A stretch of DNA of 64,000 nucleotides from Phytophthora hibernalis (lineage: Eukaryota; Oomycota; Peronosporomycetes; Peronosporales; Peronosporaceae), in contig JAAKBF010000151.1 in NCBI GenBank assembly GCA_012656075.1, forward strand, positions 620,001 through 684,000. Direction: 5' to 3'. Each line of letters begins with the position of its first letter. The first letter of the stretch is position 1. A program made the position numbers and the translations under genes. The notes under the pieces were generated by a model. The model saw only the letters and a program-made list of their open reading frames with translations. It searched no databases and had not been told where the DNA came from. Below are positions 33,642-44,468 of this stretch, one piece after another.

Positions 33642-35233
33642 TCATTCACTTCCATCACCACAGTGGTGGTTTGCTTCGATCACTTCCGCTAACTGCGTGC
33701 ACAGAAGAAACCACTTCGGCTTGCTGGTCGAGCCTTCGGCCGCCTGCTCCGCGACAAAATGAAATGGCTCGTAGATTTTCACCAATTTTCCAGGAGATAA
33801 TTTGAGAAACTGGGTAGCTTGGGGCTGAAAGAGCGCTTCTAGCACCACGGAGTGCTTCTCGTTTATCAGGTTTGCTGTGTCTTCCTTCAGGTTGGCTGCA
33901 ACCTCGTGAATATGGCATTCGTATGCGGAAAAATGTAGTGTCACCGCACAGCTCTGTTTTAGGCAAATGACAATGTGTGCTCGCTCTTGAATCGATTCTA
34001 CTGCGCCCAGCATACCCATTGCTGAAGAATGGTTGGTTTGTTGCGGTAGCAGATGTTGTCCCTGGGATCGAAGCAGCGTAAGGTCGCGATTGCTCTTGCG
34101 AATTGCCTTTCGAATAACATCGCCTATGCCTCCACGAATTTTAGGGGCGATCGCATCAGATTTGGGTTTCCGACCGACTGCCAAGTTTGCGGATGCGGCT
34201 TTTGTTGGAGAGAAAATCTGTGGAGCGAACACTTCAGCTCGCATCTGATGCTCCGTGTCCAAGATCGCATCGCCATCAGTAGGATTCTCGTCTGTCGGCG
34301 TCTGCGCATTTAATTAGCATCAGATTCACTAAACATGGTTGATCGTGGTATAAGCTTACCTGAGAGAATGCAGCCTCATCTTGAGACGTATTCAGTTGTT
34401 GGGATAGTGTCGTTGCGCGCTGCAACACATCCGACAAAAGTCGCTTCTTGCGCGCAACCGAGTTGCTAGTCATGCTATCGTCCATACTAGATCCAGATTG
34501 TGCTGGTTGTGAACTCGGAGGCATCGATTTTCGCCTACCAGCAACAAGTGTGAGCAACCATGATGGGTCCTTCAGCAGCAAAACACTTCTCACCGTTTAG
34601 CTGCCGCCGCCTCTAGCTGCGAACGCCGCTGCTGAATAGCACTGAGGGACCTGCGGCGGTTTTCGTATCTGCAGCGGAAGGTTTCGTCCTGCTCCATCGA
34701 TCTGGCCTGAATCTGCCGTTTCAAAGCCCAGCTTCTTCTTCTTGATAGTAGTAGGTCTGGCTGCAGGGCCAGTTTGCGGTTGGCTGCGTTTTAATATCGA
34801 TCGGTGAGTGTTATTGCTGCTCAATCTGCTACGTCCTTTGTCCTCCTTCGACAAGGCAGCAGATGCAGCAGTAGCGGTCTGTGAAACTGCAGTCTCTTCT
34901 GCACCAGTTGCAGGTGTTGCCTGTTGCTGCAGTAGCGACGCGAATGGGTTTTCTTCTTGTTCGTCTCCACTCGTCTGCAGTCAACCGTTAGTCTGCATCC
35001 ACTATGCACTAAAACGGATAATAACTCACCGAGATTGAACAGAAGCTGCTGTTGTCGCGCGAAGATCTGACTGCCATCGGCTGCTCTTGTCACTCGCGGC
35101 TGCGGGGTACAGAAGCGTCAGGTGACAGCAGCAGGTTGCGGCTGTCCGAGTCTGCGTCCAGGTCGTAGTACACCACGCGCTCCTCGTCCTCGTCCTCGTA
35201 GCGCGCCAGTCTTCGGCCGCCACGCCGCATCAT
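33642..35233 (-). CDS. Uncharacterised spliced gene, possible DNA-repair scaffold-like protein
   Basis: Four exons are read on the minus strand. Introns are 34975-35029, 34535-34593 and 34302-34359, all 55-59 bp with GTGAGT, GTGAGA and GTAAGC donors and agreeing phases. The N-terminus may start at 35233 (MMRRGGRRLARYEDEDEERV), but an in-frame TGA stops it before a second ATG at 35077 (MAVRSSRDN). Exon 2 has DEQEENPFASLLQQQ and then needs a one-base shift to reach MEQDETFRCRYENRRRSLSA. Exon 4 (34301-33642) has GGIGDVIRKAIRKSNRDLTL and a hydrophobic end with FLKLSPGKLVKIYEPFHFV and KWFLLCTQLAEVI. That ending is loosely reminiscent of OB-fold parts of repair scaffolds such as SPIDR; this is a guess. 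It converges on the preceding gene with only about 30 bp between stops. Confidence 0.5.
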
Positions 35234-35429
35234 CTTTGGCTTTTTGGCGTGCAATAAAAAGGTGGCGCCAAATATTGTGAATTCTGACGAAATTTGCCAA
35301 AGTTGGCTGGTTGGCCCAACCCTCCATAAATGAACCAGTGAAGCTCATTGGCCAAAAATCATTACGGCCGAAGATATCCGGCGCGTTGCACCAGTGTGCG
35401 TAGGCAACAACGTCTCGAGGAGCGTACGA

Positions 35430-35640
35430 AGGAGTCGGAGCCAAGTGTCACCGCCGGCACCAGCGGGAAGAAGACCGCCGGCACCAGCGCGAAGAAGATC
35501 GCCGGCACCAGCAGGGGACACGAGCGGCGAGCAGAGCATCCCCGCCGGCACAAGAGAGCCAAGTGTCACCGCCGCCACCAGAGCGTCGGAGCGGAGGTGC
35601 ACCGCCGGCACCAGCAGAGACACGAGCGGCGAGCGGTGCG
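35430..35640. repeat. GC-rich minisatellite, CCGCCGGCACCAGC motif
   Basis: CCGCCGGCACCAG or close variants recur about six times at intervals of roughly 28-60 bp, mixed with GACACGAGCGGCGAGC twice. Open frames exist on both strands because of composition, so I do not call a gene. The tract separates the gene ending at 33642 from the mariner-like transposase. Confidence 0.7.
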
Positions 35641-35850
35641 TCAACACAGTCAGCAGCAAGTTTACGAGCGTTGTACCGAACGCTCAGTGTAAGCCTTTCG
35701 GTGCGATCCTGCTGGAAGAAAAAGTTTCCAGTCCCCTCAACAAAAGGTATTGCTCATAAGCATATCCATGCTCGCAAGTGAGGCTCATACTTAGCTCAAA
35801 CATTTATTTTGCTTTATTGTTGTGACGTGTGTAGAGTGTTCGATGCATTG

Positions 35851-36920
35851 ATGTGGTGGGAAATGGAGGATGCCGTCACCGGACAGCACGCTCATCCAAA
35901 TACAGTGTTTCACTGTCTCTATGGATTTTATTGTCTCGGATTGACGCGCAAACAGCTTGCCTACATCTATCACAATAATGTCAAGACAATTGGCAACTGG
36001 ATTAAGGTCTACGAAGAGACTGGCACGTACGAACGAGCTGACTCGACAGTTTCTAGTACCTTTTCATCGGCACAACGGCAATGGCTCTGTGACTTCTTTG
36101 CGGCACAGCCTCTCGCCTATTTAGACGAAGCGCAAGCTGCCTTTCGACAGGCCCATCATATCCCAATTTCAAAGACCTCTGTGTGGCGCATTATTCACGA
36201 AGCTGGATTGACTAGAAATGTTTTGAAGCGGCGTGCTGTGCACATCAAGGAGAAGGATGTGTTCCGCTTTGTCGAGGAGTTGAGTCACGTTAGTTGGTGT
36301 TACCACAATCTGGTCTTTCTAGACGAAGTGTCATTCGACAATCGAGGAATGATACGCAAGAGATGTTACTCGCTCAAAGGGCAAAGAATCGCGATTCGAG
36401 GAGACTTTCAACGGAAGCCGCGAATATCTGTATTGGCATTTATGGGTGTAGATGGCATTATCGACTACTTCGACACGGAAGGGGCTTTTGATCGAGTTGA
36501 GTTCGTCAAGTGCTGTCGTGATTTTGCCTACTCGTCAACCGGAAATGTTCGCCAGTATCCCGATTCCAATTCAGTGTGGATTTTAGCTGGCGCGTCAATA
36601 CACAGACACCCTGAAATCGTCCACTTCCTGCGAAGTATAGGCATTGTTCCTATTTTTCTACCAGCATACTGCCCATTTTCCAACCCCATCAGTATATGTT
36701 TGGCTACATGAAGAAATCCTTTCAGCGGTATTACGTTGAATCCTCTGGAAGAAATCTGCAACCGTTTGTTGTCGAGACGTTCACCCGATTCGAGAAGTTC
36801 AGCATGGCGAAGGTTTTTGAGCATTGTGGCTGGAAGGTGCAGGGATATTTCAATCCTTCGGGTCCCATGGAGAAAGAGAAGCGACAAGAGAGAAATGATG
36901 TGGGGCTGCGTTTCCGGTGA
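35851..36920 (+). pseudogene. Tc1/mariner-type (DDE_3, DD34E) transposase, catalytically dead
   Basis: Starts at ATG 35851 (MWWEMEDAVTGQHAH). A helix-turn-helix region follows (CLGLTRKQLAYIYHNNVKTI, SVWRIIHEAGLTRNVLKR). The catalytic core has LVFLDEVSFDNRGM (first Asp) and VLAFMGVDGIIDYFDTEGAF. The second block reads SVWILAGASIHRHPEIVHFL, with alanine where the family has aspartate. The third block, PAYCPFSNPI, loses its glutamate through a one-base deletion near 36690. The tail continues in another frame (MFGYMKKSFQRYY, to 36920). Spacing from the second to the third catalytic position is 34 residues, the usual Tc1/mariner value. Most of the ORF is intact for about 280 codons, so decay is recent. 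Terminal inverted repeats were not seen. Confidence 0.85.
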
Positions 36921-36997
36921 ACGACGATGAAGATGACTTGGATGTTTTAGCAAAACAAACGCAAAATACGGAATCTAACCAATAAATCGCATTAAAA

Positions 36998-38502
36998 TTA
37001 CACTTGATGATCGATGTCAGCTGCATTATCCGTTATTGTCAGTGGATCGTGCACGTCGGCCAAAGGTGGTAGAGGGATGTCGTCGAGGAAAGCCTCAATG
37101 GTGGTCCAATATTGTTTCTGAGCATCGAGTTCTTGTCCAAATGCTTCCAAGGTGTGATGAAGCTTTTCGTTGTCTTTCAGCGATGCGTTGACGCATTCGA
37201 GAGCTAACCGGGCTGTACGAGATAGATTGGACATGTGCTGCTCAGACCGGTGATCAGCGCTGCGAAATAAATTCTGGATTCGAGGATCTGGGAACTCCAT
37301 TATAGCGGCTTCCCAAGTCGAACGATCCAGGTTCCTGGTGATTGCGTTAGCCCAAATGCGCCAGGCTGTAGCACTCCCGCGATAGGTGTTTCCCCATACA
37401 CCTCGGAGACATTCAACAACATCACGAAGTGATGCTTCAGCAGTTGCACCTGAACGATCCGTGAGCTCTGGTCGAATGCAAGCATTCCTAAACTCTTCAA
37501 GAGCTCGTGCATTCGAAATGCCAAGCCCGTATTCATAGATCATCAGCGTCACGGTTTCTCCACGAAGTGAAGCAACCCAACGATTCCAGGCCTGCTCAGT
37601 TTTGGTAGTTAGAACTAGATGTCGGTTCCACTTGAACTGCATTGCTTTAGTCCATGCCGACTCCGTAGCTTGCTCAATCGACCAGTCGTCGTCTTGCTTC
37701 ACAGCTTGACCTTTTATTTGACTGCCAAACTTTTCCCACAGCTTGTGAATGATATCACTGAATGTGGTAACAGCAAAATCGTCCAGAGTCCGACCTGATG
37801 CTTCTCTTTGGCCAACCGTTTGCTTGATAATTGGTTGTACAACAAGTTGTAGTCGATGCTGAGAGACTTCGGGCGACGCTTCCAATGAAACACGAGCCAG
37901 TGGACGCGCAGAATCCGTCGAAGTTTGCAATGGCTGAGGTGGGGTTCGCTCACGTAATGGGTACGGAGACACGCGCGCAGTGTCTGGTAATGCTGACGGT
38001 GGCGTCCTTCGGGCCGCCGCGCGCGTCCTGGTGATCCTGAAGGTGGCGTCCTTCGATCAGACGCACGCGGTATCAGTGATGATGCTGACAGTGACGTCCT
38101 TCGATCAGACGCACGCGGTATCAGTGATGATGCTGACGGTGGCGTCCTTCGAGCAGATGCCCGTATTGTCCCCGGTGATGCTGACGCTGGAGTCCTGCGA
38201 GCCGCCGCGCGCGCCGCTCCTGGTGATTCTAAAGGTGGCGTCCTTCCATCAGACGCTCGAGTCGTTGCTGATGATGCTGAGAGTGGTGTCCTTTGAGCAG
38301 ATGCACGCGACGTCCCTGGTGGTGCTGTCGGTGGCGTTGTACGGGCAGATGATCCTTGTCGAGCTACTGCTGACGGGTGCTCCTCTTGTGCAGCAACTGG
38401 GTCGGTGGCTACAGCGTCGCTATCCGCTTCTCCGGTGTCGACCATGTTGCCTTCGAAGCTCTCGTTGCCTCTGGCGGTCGTTTTCTGTTGTGTATCGTTC
38501 AT
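36998..38502 (-). CDS. Uncharacterised protein with 16-residue tandem repeats
   Basis: The minus strand starts at 38502 (MNDTQQKTTARGNESFEG), passes through an acidic segment and then a tandem repeat of a 16-residue unit of the type RASxRRTPPSASPGTI. About seven to eight copies lie between roughly 38350 and 37990. One frame change at about 38000-38035 leads from the repeats into RTPPQPLQTSTDSARPL and a conserved-looking helical region: DDFAVTTFSDIIHKLWEKFG, ESAWTKAMQFKWNRHLVL, TAWRIWANAITRNLDRS. It ends at 36998. It converges on the mariner-like transposase with under 80 bp between stops, so it may be an accessory gene of that element or a host gene next to it. The repeat region is proline/serine/arginine-rich and probably disordered. 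Function unknown. Confidence 0.5.
37990..38350. repeat. 48-bp coding minisatellite inside the 16-residue-repeat gene
   Basis: The plus strand shows recurring GGTGGCGTCCTTCGATCAGA and similar cores at 48-bp spacing. Two central units (around 38053-38150) are nearly identical. The period is a multiple of three, so copy-number change keeps the reading frame. Confidence 0.85.
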
Positions 38503-38504
38503 AA

Positions 38505-38985
38505 TACCTTCGCTAAATACTATAATATGCTTTTGAAGAGGTAGGTCTATTGCATACGTGGTTGACTCAAAGAACCGCGCAAGGAAAATTCAAGTAGAAC
38601 GCACAATATGACTACAAAAAAAAATTCTAATTGAAGGGCCAAGCAAAATAAAATACCGTATGCTTACGCAAACCAGCATTCAGACATCGACACAAATGCC
38701 GACGCTGTCATTCAAGTCGCATCTGCTCGTGTGTACATGAGTAGCATTGAATTTTTCTATTATGAAGTGTTTGGAATCATGTCGATGTGGAGCCGAAGTG
38801 TGCGCACCATGTCGTCATGGACAATGTATTATTAATAATACATGTAGCTCAAGAGATATTCAAATGGCGGGAGCAACTGCACGAGGTTTGAATTAGTGGA
38901 ACTTATCCTCTAATTGCTGTTTGAGTTGTTTGAAATTTAAAGGTCGGGTGTTTACGTCTTGTGACCTTCTACTCGGGGCCGTAAC
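38505..38985. other. Intergenic, no supported gene
   Basis: AT-rich spacer between the start of the repeat-protein gene and the end of the LRR membrane gene. No ORF or RNA is recognisable. Confidence 0.4.
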
Positions 38986-41695
38986 CTACGTGCAGCCAAG
39001 CCAAGCTTCAACGGCCACGTTGCAAGGATCTCCAACCTTACGCTGGATCTGAATCTGCCGCATCGTAATATACATTGCCTGGGTGACGCAGCTGATCACC
39101 GTCATCCTCGTGTTGAAACAGATACCTTGCACTCCATTCAGATAACACTCCTTGTAAAGAGTACTGCCACACAACTCATCAGACGTATACTTTGTAGGAG
39201 CTGACGCCTCCAAGTCGTACGCGAATGAATTCGCGCAAATCGCACTCGTATCGTACATGGCGAGTATGGCCTTGTCTTCTTCGGATGCACGCTCTGATAT
39301 ACAAGTCATGGGGTATTTCTCGTCAACTTTTGGTACACACTGAAATGAGGTGGTATCACAGGTGCCCGTGATGAATCCGTTGCAGCACACGCCAGTCCGG
39401 TAGCGCAGTCCGAGTGAGATGAGGCTTTTAAGCGGAACCAGTGACGGAAGTGTCTTGGCCCTCGTCGCCTCCACAATATTCAATGCGGTTAGTTTCGAGA
39501 GACCGTCGAAACTAGGGAGCTCCTTCAAAGAGTTTAGAATCGCAAGGGTCAAGTACCGCAAATTGACTAGTGACGAGAATGACGGGAGCTCTTCCACGTC
39601 GGGGATTCCGCCAAAATGAATGAACGTGAGGTGGGGCATGTGGTCAAAAATGCCTGCTGGTACTGTCTGGAGTCTTTTGCTGGTGTAGTCTCCCTCCATA
39701 TGACTGTACATCAAGCACAGAGCATTCGAACACGTTAGGCACATTTTGAGTCAACACCTTCAAATCAGACACGTGACTCACAAGTATTGGAGCTCATTGA
39801 ACTCCGACATCCACTCGGGGAGTCCCAAGGTCTTCGTGTACACCAGAATGAGCTGCTCCAAGTGGCTGCAACTTCGCAGCTCCCCGGCAGTTCTGGCACA
39901 GCTCGATTGATGATCTGGACGATGCGAAGTTCGCCTGCAAAAGCAAGCTCGGCCAATTTGGGTGTGATGTCCTCGGGGTCCGTCCATTCGGCGTACGTTC
40001 GAGGTGCTGGGTGGCGGTCTGCGAAAACCAGACACGGGCAGTGCTCGACACCAAAGTTCCATTGGTAGCTGACCACGACACATTTGTCGAATTTCCTGCA
40101 CACCGCATGACTGGACCGCACAGACCCAATAGAATACACGAAAATGGCGGAGCCGGCGACGAAGAAGATCAATGAGAGTAAAATCTTGGGTATGAAATGT
40201 TTGGATTTTTGTGTCGATGCCTCGATCTTCATGGCAATGGCTGCTTTAAAGCTCTGTGCGCGAGCCCGCGGTTTGTTTTCATCTGGTAGCGGTTGAACTT
40301 GTGCCTTGCGCTCTCGTTCAAGACGGCGCTCGTGGTGGTTGTGAATCAACGTCATGATGATTTTTGCCACTTGTACAGCGAGAGAAAGTTGAGTGCGGAC
40401 TTGATAAAAAGCGAGTCGCCGGTAGAGAATTGCAAATAGTGAAACGCGTTGCAGAAACTCGAAATCTGGGATGGATCTCCGAAGAGGCGAGCGATGGTGT
40501 CGTAGGACCCACCTTGGATTGTCTCCATCTTCGTCGCGAACTCGTCACGGTCGAATTCAAACGTCTTTATAAAGTAAAGTAGGACCACCAGCGGTGCAAA
40601 CACGGCAAAGAACAAGTCGTACGTGTAGTATATCCGAGCGATGATGAGGTCCGGGTCGACCACGTAGCGCTGAGATCGATAGCAGGCCACGAACCAGTTG
40701 CACAACAACAACACGGAATAAGAGTAAATGATCGGGGTCGGAAATCCATGACTTAGATACGTGGTAAGTGTTGTTGACTGGAAAATCAGCTTCGGAAGAT
40801 CCAATGCTGCAGCCTATATCGTCGTAATGTAAGAAAACGCAATAGCAGGAATATGGAAGTGTCAGCTCCTGGCTTTAGATTCCTATCCACACATGCAACT
40901 TACGTAGTAGTGGTCGCGAATATCTTTTGGCAAATGGTACTTGTGACTGATCCAGTAAATGAGAGAATCAATTTTACGGCCTTTTACAGCCTTTGACTCG
41001 GTCTCGCGGTTGTTCGAGTTTGCAATATCAGTTGGTGATTTAACCTTTTTGCCCAAGCGATGGAATAATACCATCATGACTGTCAGACCAGTATAGCCGA
41101 TTCCAAACAGCGACAGCATCACTACAGATGGAATCACGATGGTGTCTTCCGGGTGAGGGAGCAGCCAAAATTCGCCATTGTCGAAGTTGGTAGTGTTCAT
41201 CACGGAGTTGGCCATCTTGGTTGCGTGTACTTGGATGTAGGCCAATGTGAACGTCCACACTGCTGACAGCAGGAAGACAATGATCATGGGTACTCCAAGG
41301 AACCCAAAGACGTCGTAGAATGTGGCTACCTCGGCTACAACAAGTTCTGTGACTGATGGCCGGGTCTCGACCGACGTCCTGGGCGTGGATCTCGTCGGCG
41401 ATGTCACCACTTGCATTCTATCATGACCGCGACCACACCGGTGTCTCTGATCAGGATGTGAATTTTCGATCATGGTGACATCATCCGTTCCAACCACGAG
41501 GTCTGCAACGTGTGGCACGTCCCTCGCTGTATCCATCTCGTCTACAACGTCGAGCACTTCGCCGACCAGGTGTGCCAGCATCTCCCCGCACCTTTCCAAA
41601 GTGGCTGTGCACACAGCGGCCCTTTGAGATTGAGGCGTTGAAACGGACAGCAAGCAACTATTTGGAGTGTTCGCATTGTGCTGGATGGCATTCAT
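38986..41695 (-). CDS. Multi-pass membrane protein with C-terminal leucine-rich repeats
   Basis: Exon 1 runs 41695-40904, exon 2 40813-39782, exon 3 39703-38986; introns 40814-40903 and 39704-39781 have agreeing phases. The protein begins with a hydrophilic part. At least five membrane segments follow (VPMIIVFLLSAVWTFTLAYI, VVMLSLFGIGYTGLTVMMVL, IYSYSVLLLCNWFVACY, DLFFAVFAPLVVLLYFI, ILLSLIFFVAGSAIFVYSI). After the last one come leucine-rich repeats (ELRSCSHLEQLILVYTKTLG, LPSFSSLVNLRYLTLAILNS, LPSFDGLSKLTALNI) and a cysteine-rich end closing in EAWLGCT. This suggests a plasma-membrane protein with an outward LRR and Cys-rich domain, perhaps a receptor or cell-surface sensor. Two single-base losses in exon 2 (about 40340-40350 and near a G4 run at 39892-39895) break the frame as given. 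Confidence 0.7.
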
Positions 41696-41699
41696 TTGC

Positions 41700-42112
41700 C
41701 GTAAGAATCAGAAAAGTATGATTTCGCGTCATTGGCGAGGAAGCAACCACCGAATTCGTTGGTCGAAGTTAGTACTGGAGTGAAACTGTGGAAGTTGACT
41801 ACTGTAAAGCGTGCCTCGAGTAAACTACTAGGTACCCGACTGCATAACCGTTCAACCTGCATTCGTACTCCTCGAGGGTCCATAGACAGGCACTACTTCG
41901 TAAGAGAGATGTTCGCGGTAATCCAACCCGGCCGTAGAACTTCGAATCAAGTTACTGCTACTTGAGCATACATGTATGATCCATAATACATGTAGTTTGC
42001 GAATGATAAAGTTTGTTACCCGTTCGAACATAGGCACACTGCTATCTCGCACACATGCCTATCAGGCCCCATAGTTCATAGCCACGCGAATGTATCGCGG
42101 TTTACGCAAAAA
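41700..42112. other. Intergenic between two minus-strand genes
   Basis: About 400 bp. It should contain the promoter of the LRR membrane gene and the 3' end of the MINDY-like gene. No motif is certain. Confidence 0.4.
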
Positions 42113-43705
42113 TTAATCGATACTGGGAATTGGAGAGCCTAACCAATCGATTCGCGCGCTAGGCCACTTTGTCTTCATAATTTCTTCGAGGGGAGGCGAG
42201 CCATGGCCACCACTACTCCCGGAATCCTCAATAGGCACCGATTTCCCAATAAACTCGGCCGATTCTTCGAGCGTCACACGACACTTGGACAATTGAGGGC
42301 GTCGCCCATTGCTCTGGTCGCCATTGCTGCCCAATCCGTTATAGTAGAACCAATCGAACGAAAGTAGTGGAGTTGGCTTTGGTTCCGGTGGTGGAGGTTG
42401 ACTTGGTTCTGAGCTACCTTCAGCTGGAATAGCAGAGACAAAGCCACCTCTCTCTTCAGCGTCAAACTGCGCCTGCAACTCCCGCGCGAGATCAGAATCC
42501 GATCGTTGAAGGGTGCGTTGTGTTTCTGTCGTTGGGTTGGCGTCGAATCCTCCAGACAGAGCAAGCTCAAAATCGTTGGTGTGCAGCAACACCGAAATGA
42601 CCTTCCAGTACTCATCCCACAGCACGATGCCAGCCCCACTAGAGATTTCCAGTCTCGCCAGAAGTCGCGCCATCCAGTACTCGTTCGAGAGGATTTCTGA
42701 TGATACGCCAAGCCGCTTTAGCGACTCGGAGAGCGAAGCCATCTGCATGAAACCCGTTTCCATTGGGTCGAATGCCTTGAACACGCGCTGCACGCGCTGG
42801 AAAAGTTGCACAGAGGCCGATTCCTCGCACACGCGGGCGTCCAGAGCGAATCCAACACTGAAGTGTGACGCGCTTCCAAGCACCCACACGGGAAACTGCG
42901 GCGACTTGTAGTAGCTCCCCACATGGCAGTAGCGCAGCGCTTCCAGCTGCGTCAAGTAGCCGATCCGTGGCCGTTGCGGCACACCATGCAAGAAAAGCCC
43001 CGTGTCGCCCATGGGGACGCTCCCGTCGAACACGTTGGACACGGCCTTGCCCGTGAGTAGCAGATTCAGCAGCTCCTGCGTGCAGTGACCGAATGCCGCG
43101 GTAAGAACGTTTGCAGGGTCGTCCATCTCCTCGCGAACAGTGGCGACGCCCTTGGTCCGCAGCACGCTGAAGGTGAAGTTGATGACTCCGAGGGGACTGC
43201 AGAACGCCGGCATTTCGCGCACCAACAGCGCCACCAAATGTTCTGGTGGGGTATCAGTCTGTACAGCAGGAACCAACACTATACTTTCCTGGTACTGCAC
43301 TGGTTCACTACCTAATTGCTGCACCACCACGCGCACCAGTCGCTCGTCTCCTGCTGTGCACTGCACCAGTAGTGAGGCCATGGCCTCTGCCAGCAGCATT
43401 TGCCTTGCCGCCTCCTCCTCCTCCAGTCTTTCCCTCTCTAGAAGCTGTTGCAAGTCGCAGTCGACGTTGAGCGTCTCGTGGTGGCGCACAAACAGCAAGA
43501 GCCGCAGCATCTCAGCTTGTACAGCCGCCAGCACGCCGCACGGTCCGCCATGGCCCTGCACGAGCCCCAGCGGAAATCCCCGCGCCGTTTGGAACTCGAA
43601 GCCCTGCTGGTGCCAGCGCTGCGAGTCGTCGGAGGCGCCAGCGCCTGTCGACGGCCACAGCAGACAGAGCAGCTCGGACACCTCCGCTGCTGTCAAGGAG
43701 CTCAT
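42113..43705 (-). CDS. MINDY3: MINDY-3/FAM188A-like Lys48-specific deubiquitinase
   Basis: An intact 530-residue frame without introns. The MINDY family (DUF4205 type) cleaves Lys48-linked ubiquitin chains with a papain-like Cys-His pair. The catalytic cysteine lies in VQGHGGPCGVLAAVQAEML (about residue 56). RIGYLTQLEALRYCHVGSYY and FPVWVLGSASHFSVGF contain the expected histidine (about 281). The segment at 300-375 (VFKAFDPMETGFMQMASLSE) resembles the EF-hand-like insertion of MINDY-3. A ubiquitin-interacting-motif-like helix follows at 403-419 (SDSDLARELQAQFDAEE). The tail is proline-rich and then GS-rich. Length is similar to or a little longer than animal MINDY-3. It is divergent from the small membrane-protein gene at 44469 across a 760-bp gap. 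The family call rests on these motifs; MINDY-4 is the alternative. Confidence 0.8.
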   Translation of the reverse strand: MSSLTAAEVSELLCLLWPSTGAGASDDSQRWHQQGFEFQTARGFPLGLVQGHGGPCGVLAAVQAEMLRLLLFVRHHETLNVDCDLQQLLERERLEEEEAARQMLLAEAMASLLVQCTAGDERLVRVVVQQLGSEPVQYQESIVLVPAVQTDTPPEHLVALLVREMPAFCSPLGVINFTFSVLRTKGVATVREEMDDPANVLTAAFGHCTQELLNLLLTGKAVSNVFDGSVPMGDTGLFLHGVPQRPRIGYLTQLEALRYCHVGSYYKSPQFPVWVLGSASHFSVGFALDARVCEESASVQLFQRVQRVFKAFDPMETGFMQMASLSESLKRLGVSSEILSNEYWMARLLARLEISSGAGIVLWDEYWKVISVLLHTNDFELALSGGFDANPTTETQRTLQRSDSDLARELQAQFDAEERGGFVSAIPAEGSSEPSQPPPPEPKPTPLLSFDWFYYNGLGSNGDQSNGRRPQLSKCRVTLEESAEFIGKSVPIEDSGSSGGHGSPPLEEIMKTKWPSARIDWLGSPIPSID

Positions 43706-44468
43706 GTTATTCTCAGAGGATATATCGGGTGCACCACATCATTCTATTGTGTACGGAACACCAACCTCGGGCGCATGTCGCACGCTTTACCTTCGGAGCC
43801 GAGCTCGGAGCTCTGACACCGCAATGCGATCGCGCGACGCAAGTTGAAGAACAAGTTGACGCATTTGGGCTGAGCTGGACTGAGCTTTGGTTGCTCCATC
43901 GCGCGCTCTATTTCGGCCCTTTTAAGGGTTTTAAGGGGAAGGACTCGCCTCTCGTCGGATGTGTGCTGGCACGACAGAGCGCAGGTTGAAGTGGCCGCTG
44001 GAAGATGCAGATCTACGGCCTTTGACAGTTTTTCACTTCACGCACGCGATGTGGTTCGTGTCCCGAAATGGCGCAGCCATCTGCCTGCCTCGGTGGCTAT
44101 CGACGACTGTGACTTGCAGCCAACACCATAAGTGCTCCAGCATCGGGGCCTTCAAGAGAGCGAGCAGCAGGATATCAGATGCCCGCGTCGTCTATTTGAA
44201 TTCTCACAGTAACTGTCCAAGGCTATCGGAAGATGGAGGGAACAAGATACCCTATTTGTGCAATTTATTTACATTACCTCGCCGAAAGCGATATAGCTAC
44301 GAATATTGATAACGGCATCCTACTATATATCAAAGGTTTCGTAGGGCTAAGTCGGGAAGAGACCAGCGATGACAGCAGACGGCCGTTCCGAAGCGTCATT
44401 GCGTCCCGCCATAGTCCAGCCATTCGACTATTTGCACGCCGGACACGAGCGATTCTCCCAGCAGCATA
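43706..44468. promoter_or_regulatory. Divergent intergenic region (MINDY-like gene / membrane-protein gene)
   Basis: A 763-bp gap between two divergent starts, so it must hold both promoters. No confident initiator element can be picked by eye. Confidence 0.45.

Noticed and set aside
33655..33966. 103-residue minus-strand frame
   Set aside because: Overlaps the better-supported exon 4 frame of the spliced gene in another register.
35345..35759. Several open frames on both strands over the GCCGGCACCAGC repeats
   Set aside because: All follow from the repeat's GC-rich composition; none shows start context, splice sites or domains.
37980..38504. 174-residue plus-strand frame with regular repeats
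   Set aside because: Antisense reading of the 48-bp coding minisatellite; the minus-strand reading has the continuing conserved C-terminal part.
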